Source of the DNA: Paludibacteraceae bacterium
GTDB lineage: Bacteria; Bacteroidota; Bacteroidia; Bacteroidales; Paludibacteraceae
NCBI GenBank assembly: GCA_017938155.1
Contig: JAGBCD010000024.1
Location: 1 to 45,672, forward strand
Reading direction: 5' to 3'
DNA length: 45,672 bases
The translations under genes were made by a program, and so were the position numbers. Positions 1 through 8,687 of the stretch are shown here, in pieces (positions within the stretch are counted from its first letter, which is position 1; every line of letters begins with the position of its first letter). The notes beneath the pieces are model-generated. The model did not search any database. It was given only the letters and a program-made list of their open reading frames with translations, and had not been told where the DNA came from.

Positions 1-19
1 CATTCTCTTGTCTTTTTTA

Positions 20-50
20 TTGCATATATCCAAAAAAAGTTGTATCTTTG
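20..50 (+). promoter_or_regulatory. Bacteroidetes-type promoter for the tilS gene run
   Basis: A TTG at 20-22 is followed after exactly 20 bases by TATCTTTG at 43-50. This matches the -33/-7 elements recognised by the Bacteroidetes primary sigma factor. Transcription should begin near 57, about 25 bases before the ATG at 82. The TTG codon at 40 lies inside this promoter, so it cannot be the translation start of the next gene. Confidence 0.8.
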
Positions 51-81
51 CAGACTCGATATATTGTCGAAGTTAGCACAC

Positions 82-999
82 ATGATATACACAGCAAAAG
101 ATAAGATGTATGACCTAATGGCAAATGAGCACCAAGCCTTGCAAGTTATAAGTCGGTTTGGTCTACCATTAGGAGTTGGTGATAAAACGATTGAAATGGT
201 CTGTGTTGAAAACAACATAGATTATAACACTTTTTTAGCAGTCATCAATCATCAATTTGACGCCAATATTGATTTATCTACTCTAATAAAGTACCTCCAA
301 CAATCACATACATATTTCTTTGAGTTTGCACTACCTAAGATACGTTCCAAACTTATTGAATCCATCAACTTGGCTGCAAATGATAATCAGATACCTATTT
401 TGATTATAAAATTCTATGATGAATATGTTCAAGAAATCAAATTGCATATGCAACATGAAAATTTGCAGTTGTTCCCCTATATACAAGCATTGATTCAAGG
501 AAAAGAAAACAAAAATCTATCTATTGATAAATTTGCACATCAACATAGTGCAATAGATGATATTCATATTGCCAACAAATTATCAGAGCTCAAAAATCTA
601 ATTATCAAATATTATCCTTATACAGGACAAAACAATTTATTAATTTCTGCTTTGTATGATATTTTGCAAACAGAACAAGAATTAGCTCATCACTGCTCAA
701 TTGAAGACAATCTACTCTTCCCTGCAGTAAAACGAATGATAGGTATTGACCAACAAACGATAGGTGACGAGTGCGAAGATGTCTCCAACGAAAATTGCAA
801 CGAATTGAGCGACCGAGAAAAAGAGGTTCTCATCCATTTGGTCAATGGAATGAGCAACAAAGAAATAGCAAACGCATTGTGCATCAGCACCCATACAGTT
901 ATCTCGCATCGGAAAAATCTCACAAAAAAACTCAACATTCATTCCGTTGCTGGCCTAACAATATATGCTATTGTACACAATTTGATTAATATTGAATAA
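82..999 (+). CDS. Hemerythrin-domain (RIC/ScdA-like) protein fused to a LuxR-type HTH
   Basis: This predicted cytoplasmic protein has 305 residues. Residues 1-60 resemble the ScdA_N domain (RFGLPLGVGDKTIEMVC). Residues about 70-225 look like a hemerythrin-type di-iron domain of the RIC/YtfE family. Candidate ligands are H76, H122 and E126 (HxxxE), H153 or H155, and H204 and E208 (HHCSIED). The two HxxxE pairs match the arrangement known in YtfE. Residues about 243-305 form a LuxR/GerE helix-turn-helix (LSDREKEVLIHLVNGMSNKEIA). A response-regulator receiver domain is absent. The start at 82 is chosen because an upstream TTG at 40 overlaps the promoter, and MIYTAKDKM fits the family N-terminus. 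Inference: an iron-based sensor of nitric oxide, oxygen or oxidative stress that controls transcription. It is the first gene of the run leading to tilS. Confidence 0.8.
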   Translation: MIYTAKDKMYDLMANEHQALQVISRFGLPLGVGDKTIEMVCVENNIDYNTFLAVINHQFDANIDLSTLIKYLQQSHTYFFEFALPKIRSKLIESINLAANDNQIPILIIKFYDEYVQEIKLHMQHENLQLFPYIQALIQGKENKNLSIDKFAHQHSAIDDIHIANKLSELKNLIIKYYPYTGQNNLLISALYDILQTEQELAHHCSIEDNLLFPAVKRMIGIDQQTIGDECEDVSNENCNELSDREKEVLIHLVNGMSNKEIANALCISTHTVISHRKNLTKKLNIHSVAGLTIYAIVHNLINIE

Positions 1000-1019
1000 A
1001 CTTACCACATATAATTAAC

Positions 1020-1952
1020 GTGCTTAGAAGAGTCCAACAATACATTCGTGATCATCAACTTTTATCTCCACATGATAAAGTATTGGTGTGTGTCAGTGGT
1101 GGAGCAGATAGTGTTGCACTATTAGATGTTTTGCTTCGGGGAGGATACGAATGCATTGTGGCACATTGTAATTTTAATCTTCGCAACCAAGAAAGCGACA
1201 GAGACGAACAATTTGTACAACAGCTTGTTGCTCAATATAACAACACAAATCCTCTAACAAAAATAAAACTATTTATCAAACATTTTGATACACGTTCTTA
1301 TGCTACGACTAACCACATCAGTATTGAAATGGCAGCTCGTGAACTTAGATATAATTGGTTTGATGAATTAGCGTCAGAACATCAGTGCAGTGCAATAGCT
1401 GTTGCTCATCATCAAAATGATCAGGCAGAAACATTGTTGTTAAATCTCAAAAGAGGAACAGGACTGAGAGGGCTGGCTGGGATGAGACCCAAATCAAATG
1501 GATGGAGAAATGACGCAGACAATACCATTATCAACGCTCATGCTCCAATCATTAGACCACTGTTGTGTACTACAAGAGATTATATTCTTCATTACTTAAG
1601 AGATATACGACATATTCATTGGGTGGAAGATTCTACCAACACTGATACTTCTTACCAACGAAATGCAATACGTCAACAATTGACCTCATACACTAAAGCC
1701 GAGATTGAACACATTGCACAAACAGCATCACGCGTACAAGGTTATATTGATCTAATCAGTGGAGTTGATTCGCAAGAAGCACAAATGGTGCAACTATATG
1801 AGGAATTAAGGGAATATAATTTCCCAGAAATTGAAAAAATGTTTTATGTACAAAAACGCGGAGAAGGGGGAAAGATATTTTATGCAGACCATTATACTGC
1901 CACATTGAAAAAAGGACAATGGATCATTCAACCAAGAGCACCCAAAAATTAG
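1020..1952 (+). CDS. tilS: tRNA(Ile)-lysidine synthase, short form
   Basis: TilS attaches lysine to C34 of tRNA-Ile(CAU) using ATP, which changes the codon read from AUG to AUA. The PP-loop SGGADS is at residues 26-31. Other family motifs follow: IEMAARELRYNWF, HHQNDQAETLLLNLKRGTGLRG, and WVEDSTN...RNAIR. The protein is 310 residues; family members are usually 430-450. It stops soon after the segment GGKIFYADHYTATLKKGQ, so most of the C-terminal substrate-binding domain seems absent. The start is a GTG 20 bases after the regulator's stop. The stop lies one base before aroE's ATG, so there is no room for a longer protein. The identity is firm; the truncation is unusual. Confidence 0.88.
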   Translation: MLRRVQQYIRDHQLLSPHDKVLVCVSGGADSVALLDVLLRGGYECIVAHCNFNLRNQESDRDEQFVQQLVAQYNNTNPLTKIKLFIKHFDTRSYATTNHISIEMAARELRYNWFDELASEHQCSAIAVAHHQNDQAETLLLNLKRGTGLRGLAGMRPKSNGWRNDADNTIINAHAPIIRPLLCTTRDYILHYLRDIRHIHWVEDSTNTDTSYQRNAIRQQLTSYTKAEIEHIAQTASRVQGYIDLISGVDSQEAQMVQLYEELREYNFPEIEKMFYVQKRGEGGKIFYADHYTATLKKGQWIIQPRAPKN

Positions 1953-1953
1953 C

Positions 1954-2691
1954 ATGCATCACTACGGAATCATAGGGACACCATTAGGGCATTCATTTTC
2001 TGCTCGCTATTTTGCCAAAAAGTTTGCACTCAATCAAATTGATGCAGATTATCTTTTGTATGAAGTATCACAAATAGACCGTGTAATACAAACCATATCT
2101 CAAAATAAGTTGAATGGTTGCAATATTACCATTCCATACAAAGAGTTAATTGTTGATAAATTGGATTTCATTGACCCTATAGCAAAACAAATTGGAGCTG
2201 TCAACGTAGTCAAGGTTGAACATGTGGAGACCCAAACTATTTTGAAAGGATACAATACTGATTGGATTGGGTTTCAACAATCAATCGCTCCATTGCTGGA
2301 CGCACGACATACTAAAGCGCTCATTTTAGGTACAGGAGGTGCTGCTAAAGCCATAGCCTATGCATTGAAACAAATGAACATCCCTTTTACGTATGTATCC
2401 CGAAATCCTCACAAAGGCATTGTATATGATGCCTTGGACAACAAATATATACAAGAACACAAAATCATCATCAATTGTACGCCTATTGGAATGCATCCAA
2501 ATGAGAATGAATGCCCTAACATCCCATACGATTGTCTTACTGCAGAACACCTTGTTTACGATTGCACATACAATCCAGAGGAAACTCTATTTCTTCGCAA
2601 GGCAAAACAAAAAGGGGCAACTATAAAGAACGGACTTGATATGCTATACATTCAAGCCGATGAAGCATGGAAAATATGGAACAAAATATAA
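1954..2691 (+). CDS. aroE: Shikimate dehydrogenase (NADP+)
   Basis: AroE reduces 3-dehydroshikimate to shikimate in chorismate and aromatic amino acid synthesis. The protein is 245 residues, normal for Bacteroidetes. The substrate-binding loop is GTPLGHSFSA at residues 8-17. The NITIPYK motif at 57-63 carries the catalytic lysine (K63), and the NTDWIGF segment carries the catalytic aspartate. A Rossmann loop LGTGGAAKA follows. The start codon comes one base after the tilS stop, which suggests translational coupling. The gene is complete. Confidence 0.93.
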   Translation: MHHYGIIGTPLGHSFSARYFAKKFALNQIDADYLLYEVSQIDRVIQTISQNKLNGCNITIPYKELIVDKLDFIDPIAKQIGAVNVVKVEHVETQTILKGYNTDWIGFQQSIAPLLDARHTKALILGTGGAAKAIAYALKQMNIPFTYVSRNPHKGIVYDALDNKYIQEHKIIINCTPIGMHPNENECPNIPYDCLTAEHLVYDCTYNPEETLFLRKAKQKGATIKNGLDMLYIQADEAWKIWNKI

Positions 2692-2698
2692 TATATCT

Positions 2699-3748
2699 AT
2701 GAAAACAATATTGCGTTATTTATTCCTTTTACCTATTCTTGGAATAGTATCTACCACGATTAAAGCCCAAGACATCATTGAGAACTCACCTTTATTGGTG
2801 TATTATATGCCTAAAACTTGCATTCAATTTGTCATTGAATATGATGAGTGTATTGAAGAAGTTGGGCCATACTACCAATACTCAAAAAGATATCTTAATA
2901 TTTCTGACGTCATTAAGGAAGACAAAACATCATATAAACTAGCCCAAATCTCTGCTCAGACATATAATACAATCGATTCATCTCGCGTATATTATGTCAA
3001 CGAGGTAAAAGGTTTTAATAATCACCTCTTGCGCATTGACAACGGAAAACTTGTTGGATATAACATACCATTTGAGTTCAAGCCATCCACTCATACATCC
3101 CAAGTGACAAATGATACGTACACGTTTGTTGCGCAGATTCCACAACTAACAGAAGAACAAATCATGGCTACCAATACAGCTAAATTGGCTGAAGGAATAG
3201 CGAAACAAATATATAGATTACGCGAAACTCGAATCAATATATTAGCAGGAGATGTTGAGCATGCACCTGCTGATGGCAAAGCAATGCTATTGGTGTTGGA
3301 CGAATTGAGTCGTCAAGAAAAGGAACTCGTTGCGATGTTTATTGGAAAGACAACTATCAAAAAACATAAGTATATTTGCTATTACACACCTAACGAGGAT
3401 GAGAAAACTATCCTAATACGTTTTTCTAAACATTATGGTCCAGTGCAAGTGGATGACTTGAGTGGCGAACCTATCACCATTCAATGTTCAAATCATAAAC
3501 GCGAATATTTAAATACTACAGATACTAAGCAAAATCAAAAAACACTTAACTCTCCTATCTATTACAATCTACCAGGTAGTTCAACTATTCAACTACAATA
3601 CAAAAATCAAGTTTACGTACACCAAACGTTTGATATTGCACAATTTGGCATCGCACTTCCACTTAGCCAAAAACTTTTTAGAGAAAATACTGATATTCAT
3701 ATTATATTTGACCAAGCAACAGGAAATATTAAATCAATATGGCAATAA
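2699..3748 (+). CDS. DUF4831 family exported protein
   Basis: The protein has 349 residues from the ATG at 2699, seven bases after the aroE stop. This start gives a normal signal peptide (MKTILRYLFLLPILGIVSTTIKAQ). An in-frame ATG at 2636 lies inside aroE and would bury the signal sequence. The mature N-terminus (ENSPLLVYYMPKT) and the later GKAMLLVLDELSRQEKELVAMFIGKTT segment resemble DUF4831, a Bacteroidetes family of unknown function. The last 10 bases overlap the porD-like gene, so the two are probably co-translated. Location is inferred to be periplasmic or cell envelope. Confidence 0.75.
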   Translation: MKTILRYLFLLPILGIVSTTIKAQDIIENSPLLVYYMPKTCIQFVIEYDECIEEVGPYYQYSKRYLNISDVIKEDKTSYKLAQISAQTYNTIDSSRVYYVNEVKGFNNHLLRIDNGKLVGYNIPFEFKPSTHTSQVTNDTYTFVAQIPQLTEEQIMATNTAKLAEGIAKQIYRLRETRINILAGDVEHAPADGKAMLLVLDELSRQEKELVAMFIGKTTIKKHKYICYYTPNEDEKTILIRFSKHYGPVQVDDLSGEPITIQCSNHKREYLNTTDTKQNQKTLNSPIYYNLPGSSTIQLQYKNQVYVHQTFDIAQFGIALPLSQKLFRENTDIHIIFDQATGNIKSIWQ

Positions 3749-4665
3749 AATCTTATACCATTAGGTTATTCATACTTCTCGTTATTATCTGCGTAACAAA
3801 CATTTGCATTGCACAAGAATTACGATGCAACGTGACTGTCAACTCAGATCAAATACAAGGTACCAATAAGTCGGTCTTCAACACGTTGGAGCAAACACTC
3901 AGCGAATACATTAACTCTACCACTTGGACCGATCTAACGTTTGCTGATACTGAGCGTATTGAATGCAATATGATGTTAATTGTCAAAGCTGTTTCACCAG
4001 AAGGTTTATTTACTTGTGAATGGCAAATACAAAGTCGTAGACCCGTTTACCAAACGACCTACTCTACTCCAGTCCTGAATTTGAAAGACGACCACTTTAT
4101 TTTTACCTACCAAGAGTTTGATCGCATTGAGTTTCAGCCCAATCAATTTACCAACAATCTTAGCGCACTCATAGCCTACTATTGTTACTTGATTATCGGT
4201 TTAGATATGGATACTTATTCTAGATTAGGTGGGACACCATATTTTCAAATATGCGAGAACATTGTGCAGTCTGCCCAATCTTCCTCACTTGATAAAACCG
4301 AACTAACAGGATGGAAAGCATTTGAAAGCAATCGTAATAGATACGCACTTATCAATAACCTCATGGATGAAACGTTTCGTAAATATCGTGAGTACGTTTA
4401 CGAATACCATCGTTTAGGATTGGACGAAATGGCAGATAATGTAGCGAATGGAAGGGTACGTATAGCATCAGGAATAGGTATTTTGAGAGAAGTAAATAGA
4501 GCTAGACCTGCGACATATGCCATCAATACATTTATCAATGCCAAAGCAGATGAATTGGTCAATATATTCCAAAAAGGGACTTCTGAAGAAAAGAAAACAG
4601 TTTACGAATTATTAATGGACATTGACCCTACACGTCAAGCAACCTACGATAAAATCAATCAATAA
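3739..4665 (+). CDS. porD: PorD-like (DUF4835) type IX secretion accessory protein
   Basis: The protein has 308 residues with a signal peptide ending ...TNICIAQELRC. The sequence is of the DUF4835 family. Recognisable stretches are QELRCNVTVNSDQIQGTNKSVFNTLEQTLSEY, the central YYCYLIIGLDMDTYSRLGG, and the C-terminal NELVNIF-like and DPTRQATYDKI segments. DUF4835 includes PorD of Porphyromonas gingivalis, which is linked to the type IX secretion system. The exact role of PorD is poorly defined. The start overlaps the previous gene by 10 bases. No other type IX component is in the window, so the presence of a working system is an inference. Confidence 0.78.
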   Translation: MAIKSYTIRLFILLVIICVTNICIAQELRCNVTVNSDQIQGTNKSVFNTLEQTLSEYINSTTWTDLTFADTERIECNMMLIVKAVSPEGLFTCEWQIQSRRPVYQTTYSTPVLNLKDDHFIFTYQEFDRIEFQPNQFTNNLSALIAYYCYLIIGLDMDTYSRLGGTPYFQICENIVQSAQSSSLDKTELTGWKAFESNRNRYALINNLMDETFRKYREYVYEYHRLGLDEMADNVANGRVRIASGIGILREVNRARPATYAINTFINAKADELVNIFQKGTSEEKKTVYELLMDIDPTRQATYDKINQ

Positions 4666-4683
4666 AAATCTATAACCTATCGC

Positions 4684-6276
4684 ATGCTTAGCAAATTGTA
4701 CATACAAAACTATGCATTGATCTCAAAATTAGAAATTGATTTTGAGCAAGGTTTTTCAGTCCTAACAGGAGAGACGGGAGCTGGTAAAAGCATCATATTA
4801 GGTGCTTTGAATCTCGTCATGGGAGGCAGGGCTGACACTAAGACCATCACTGAAGGCGAAGAAAAATGTATCATTGAAGCTACTTTCATAAAGAACAACA
4901 ATGAAGATATTATCATACGTAGAGAGCTAAATATATCAGGCAGGTCACGTTCTTTTGTCAACGACGAAGTGATTACACAAACTGATTTAAAAAAACTTTC
5001 CAAACAATTGATTGATATACATTCACAACATGAGAACCTATTTATAGGCGACACACAGTTTCAAACAGATGTGGTGGATACCATTGCCAATAATTCTGCA
5101 ATCTTAGAATCATATTCTCATTGTTATGTTAAATATATCAAACTCACCCAACAATTGCAAGAGACGTTAATTCAAACTCGCAAATTACAAGAAGAATTTG
5201 ACTATCTCACGTTCCAACACAAACAATTAGAAGAAGCCAACTTGCAAGAGGATGAACTTATTTTGTTGGAAGAGGAAGAATACCGCTTGTCACATGCAGA
5301 GGATATCAAACATTCCTTAATGAATGCTCTTAACTATTTGGATAATGAAACATGCGGTGCACTAACGCAAATACATAATGTTAGGATTGACGATGCATCT
5401 ACCACATTAGCTGAGCGCTTAAACTCATTAGAAATTGAACTAAGAGACGTTGTAAACGACATACAGCGATTGGCCAATCGTACAGAAATGGATCCCAATC
5501 GATTGACTGAAGTACAAGAAAGAATAAGTTTGTTACATACACTGATGAAAAAACATAGAGTCACCTCTATCAATGAACTTATAGACATCAAAAAAGACTT
5601 AAATAGCAAACTTCAACGAGTTTTCAATCAAGACATAGAAATTGAATCACTCAAACAACAATTAGCGACACAACATGACATACTGACTACAGAAGCCAAA
5701 AAACTAACCTTATCACGCAAATCTGTTTGTCACAAAATAGAAGAATATCTCATCTCCAATATGAAACATTTAGGAGTGTCACATGCCAATATTTCTATTC
5801 GCATCAGTGAAACCCAAGATTTTATGCCCAATGGAAAAGATGAAGTACTATTTATGTTTGCAGCCAATCTCAATCAATCCTTACGTCCTATCTGTGATGT
5901 TGCATCTGGAGGCGAAATTAGCAGACTTATGCTCTGTATAAAATCGTTGATTGCACATACCAAAGAGCTGCCTACAATCATTTTTGATGAAATTGACACG
6001 GGAGTAAGTGGAGAGATTGCAACACAAATGGGGACGATCATGCAACAAATGGCACAGAAACGTCAAATCATTGCAATTACACACCTTGCACAAATAGCAG
6101 CCAAAGGAGATGCACAATACCTCGTATACAAACAAGACACAGAGACACGAACAACCACTAATATTCGTCATCTCAACGCAGAAGAAAGAATCAAACATAT
6201 TGCCAGCATGGTAGCAGGAAACTCCCCTACTCCAGCAGCTATTGAAACTGCCAAACAACTACTATACACAAACTAA
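4684..6276 (+). CDS. recN: DNA repair protein RecN
   Basis: RecN is an SMC-like ATPase that acts at double-strand breaks. The protein is 530 residues. The N-terminus starts with LYIQNYALISKLEIDFEQG, followed by the Walker A sequence GETGAGKS. A long middle region is predicted coiled coil. The C-terminus has the ABC signature ASGGEISRLMLCIKSL and Walker B IIFDEIDTGVSG, then the conserved ITHLAQIAA. All parts of the family are present. It begins 18 bases after the porD-like gene and ends 3 bases before rarA, so three genome-maintenance and envelope genes share a transcript. Confidence 0.95.
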   Translation: MLSKLYIQNYALISKLEIDFEQGFSVLTGETGAGKSIILGALNLVMGGRADTKTITEGEEKCIIEATFIKNNNEDIIIRRELNISGRSRSFVNDEVITQTDLKKLSKQLIDIHSQHENLFIGDTQFQTDVVDTIANNSAILESYSHCYVKYIKLTQQLQETLIQTRKLQEEFDYLTFQHKQLEEANLQEDELILLEEEEYRLSHAEDIKHSLMNALNYLDNETCGALTQIHNVRIDDASTTLAERLNSLEIELRDVVNDIQRLANRTEMDPNRLTEVQERISLLHTLMKKHRVTSINELIDIKKDLNSKLQRVFNQDIEIESLKQQLATQHDILTTEAKKLTLSRKSVCHKIEEYLISNMKHLGVSHANISIRISETQDFMPNGKDEVLFMFAANLNQSLRPICDVASGGEISRLMLCIKSLIAHTKELPTIIFDEIDTGVSGEIATQMGTIMQQMAQKRQIIAITHLAQIAAKGDAQYLVYKQDTETRTTTNIRHLNAEERIKHIASMVAGNSPTPAAIETAKQLLYTN

Positions 6277-6279
6277 AAT

Positions 6280-7572
6280 ATGTTACCTTTAGCAGAAAGA
6301 CTACGCCCTAAAAATCTCAATCAATATATCGGACAAAAACACTTGGTTGGAGATGGTGCTATTCTAAATCAAATGATTAAGAATGGTAACATATCTTCAT
6401 TCATACTATGGGGACCTCCAGGAGTGGGTAAAACAACGTTGGCACGCATCATAGCTCATACTTTGGAACGTCCTTTCTATACCCTATCTGCCGTTACAAG
6501 CGGTGTCAAAGAAGTAAGGGATATAATTGATAAAGCCAAAAGAGCAAACAACTTGGCTTCCAACGCGCTTTTCAAAGAAGAACACCCTTCTAATGCTATT
6601 CTCTTTATTGATGAAATACATCGTTTCAGCAAATCACAACAAGATAGTTTATTAGGCGCTGTTGAAGAAGGAATTATTACACTCATTGGAGCAACAACTG
6701 AAAATCCAAGTTTTGAAGTCATTACACCACTATTGAGCAGATGCCAAGTATATGTTCTCAAACCATTAGAGAAAGAAGATTTGTTGGCGCTTTTAGAGCG
6801 TGTAATTACAGAAGATGATCACATCAAACAACTCAATATCGTAGTCAAGGAAACAGAAAGTCTATTGCGCTATAGCGGCGGAGATGCAAGGAAGTTCCTA
6901 AACATTATTGAATTGGTAACCAATGCTGGTATCACAACAATAGACAATCAAACAATTGTAGAACAACTCCAGCAAAATCCAACCGCATACGACAAAGATG
7001 GCGAACTACATTATGATATCATTTCAGCATTCATCAAATCCATTAGAGGAAGCGATCCAGATGCTGCTATATATTGGTTAGCTCGCATGGTTGCTGCAGG
7101 AGAGGATCCTAAATTTATTGCACGACGATTGGTCATATCTGCCACAGAAGATATTGGTTTGGCCAATCCCAATGCCTTATTAGTAGCCAATGCTTGCTTT
7201 GATACACTAACCAAAATAGGTTGGCCAGAAGGTAGAATACCACTGGCTATGGCAACTATATATCTTGCTACATCACAAAAAAGCAATTCTGCCTACATGG
7301 CCATCAACGATGCATTGGAATGGGTTGAAAAAACTGGTAATTTGCCTGTACCATTACACCTTAGAAATGCACCTACCAAACTAATGCAAGAATTAGGATA
7401 TAGTGCAGATTACCTATATGCACACGACTTCCAAAACCATTTTGTCAAACAACAATTTTTACCCGACCAAATGGTTGGAAAACAATTTTGGATTGCACAA
7501 GGAAGTCCTCAAGAGCAGAAAATGAATGAATGGATGAAATTTTTATGGGGAGATGATAAAAACAAACTATAA
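6280..7572 (+). CDS. rarA: Replication-associated recombination protein RarA (MgsA), AAA+ ATPase
   Basis: RarA is a clamp-loader-like AAA+ ATPase that acts at stalled replication forks. The protein has 430 residues. The N-terminal PLAERLRPKNLNQYIGQKHLVG is typical. Walker A is GPPGVGKTTLA, Walker B is LFIDEIHRF, sensor 1 is GATTENPSFEV. The C-terminal half has the family tetramerisation region, with GLANPNALLVANAC and LPVPLHLRNAPTKLMQELGY. It starts 3 bases after recN and ends 4 bases before hemW. Confidence 0.95.
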   Translation: MLPLAERLRPKNLNQYIGQKHLVGDGAILNQMIKNGNISSFILWGPPGVGKTTLARIIAHTLERPFYTLSAVTSGVKEVRDIIDKAKRANNLASNALFKEEHPSNAILFIDEIHRFSKSQQDSLLGAVEEGIITLIGATTENPSFEVITPLLSRCQVYVLKPLEKEDLLALLERVITEDDHIKQLNIVVKETESLLRYSGGDARKFLNIIELVTNAGITTIDNQTIVEQLQQNPTAYDKDGELHYDIISAFIKSIRGSDPDAAIYWLARMVAAGEDPKFIARRLVISATEDIGLANPNALLVANACFDTLTKIGWPEGRIPLAMATIYLATSQKSNSAYMAINDALEWVEKTGNLPVPLHLRNAPTKLMQELGYSADYLYAHDFQNHFVKQQFLPDQMVGKQFWIAQGSPQEQKMNEWMKFLWGDDKNKL

Positions 7573-7576
7573 CTAA

Positions 7577-8656
7577 ATGGCTGGCATATACATACATATT
7601 CCTTTTTGCGCATCAAGATGCAATTACTGTGATTTTTATTCCACCACTATGCTATCCAAACGCAATGATTATGTGAAAGCAGTACTACGTGAATGGAAGG
7701 AAAATGCTCATAATTGGAAAAATAACATCGACACCATTTATATTGGTGGAGGAACTCCAAGTATGCTGGATGAAATAGATTTGACCCTACTAATCAATAC
7801 TATTTTAGAAGACTTACCACACACACCAAAAGAAATAACGCTTGAAGCCAACCCGTGTGATCTAACCTTAGATAAACTATACTGCATCAAACAAACAAAT
7901 ATCAACAGATTGTCTATTGGCATCCAATCATTCAATGATTCATTGCTAACCTTTATGGGAAGAAGACACAATTCTTTTCAAGCAATGACAGCTATCACAA
8001 ACGCACAAAATGTAGGCTTTGAAAACATATCAATTGATCTCATTTATGGCATACCAAATCAAACCTTCAACGAGTGGAAACAAGACATTGAACAAGCATT
8101 ATTATTAAGACCACAACACATATCTGCATACTGTTTGACATACGAAAATGGAACAAAATTAAATCAATTGTTACTTGAAGGAATGATACAGCCCATTGAA
8201 GATACGATTGAAAATGAAATGTATGATTACTTGGTCAATACCTTAAGCAAGCATAATTACCTCCATTATGAAGTATCAAATTTTGCTCTACCATCATACG
8301 AATCCAAACACAACTCATCCTATTGGACACATACACCTTACCTTGGATTAGGAGCAGGAGCACATAGTTATAATAATCACATCAGGTGGTGGAATATAAG
8401 TGATATTGATGCTTATATCAATACTACTCATTTTAGTGATGTACAGCAAAAGGAATATCTATCTCTACAAGATTTGAGGACAGAACGAATCATGTTGGGC
8501 TTAAGGACCAAAAACGGAATTGCTGCCAACGAGGTTGATCCAAAAGTTGTTCAAAAATACCTCAATTTGGGATACTTAACGTTAAACAACCAGCGAATTT
8601 GTGCAACTTTAGAAGGCTACCACATACTAAATCGAATAATAGAAGACTTAATTTGA
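7577..8656 (+). CDS. hemW: HemW-like radical SAM protein (heme chaperone)
   Basis: The protein has 359 residues. It opens with AGIYIHIPFCASRCNYCDFYS, holding the radical SAM CxxxCxxC cluster motif. GGGTPSMLD is the SAM-binding region. The C-terminal part has the HemW-type segment (EVSNFALPSYESKHNSSYW and LGLGAGAHSY). The family was long called oxygen-independent coproporphyrinogen III oxidase. HemW members are now understood as heme-binding chaperones, while HemN proteins carry the oxidase activity. I favour HemW because the cluster motif and length fit that branch. Confidence 0.88.
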   Translation: MAGIYIHIPFCASRCNYCDFYSTTMLSKRNDYVKAVLREWKENAHNWKNNIDTIYIGGGTPSMLDEIDLTLLINTILEDLPHTPKEITLEANPCDLTLDKLYCIKQTNINRLSIGIQSFNDSLLTFMGRRHNSFQAMTAITNAQNVGFENISIDLIYGIPNQTFNEWKQDIEQALLLRPQHISAYCLTYENGTKLNQLLLEGMIQPIEDTIENEMYDYLVNTLSKHNYLHYEVSNFALPSYESKHNSSYWTHTPYLGLGAGAHSYNNHIRWWNISDIDAYINTTHFSDVQQKEYLSLQDLRTERIMLGLRTKNGIAANEVDPKVVQKYLNLGYLTLNNQRICATLEGYHILNRIIEDLI

Positions 8657-8687
8657 ACATCTAAATACTAACCCTATTTTTTATCCT

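Noticed and set aside
40-81. TTG at 40 as the start of the hemerythrin/LuxR protein
   Set aside because: The TTG lies inside the promoter -7 element (TATCTTTG, 43-50), upstream of the expected transcription start. ATG at 82 fits the family N-terminus.
2636-2698. ATG at 2636 as the start of the DUF4831 protein
   Set aside because: It lies inside aroE and would put 21 non-hydrophobic residues before the signal peptide, which starts well at 2699.
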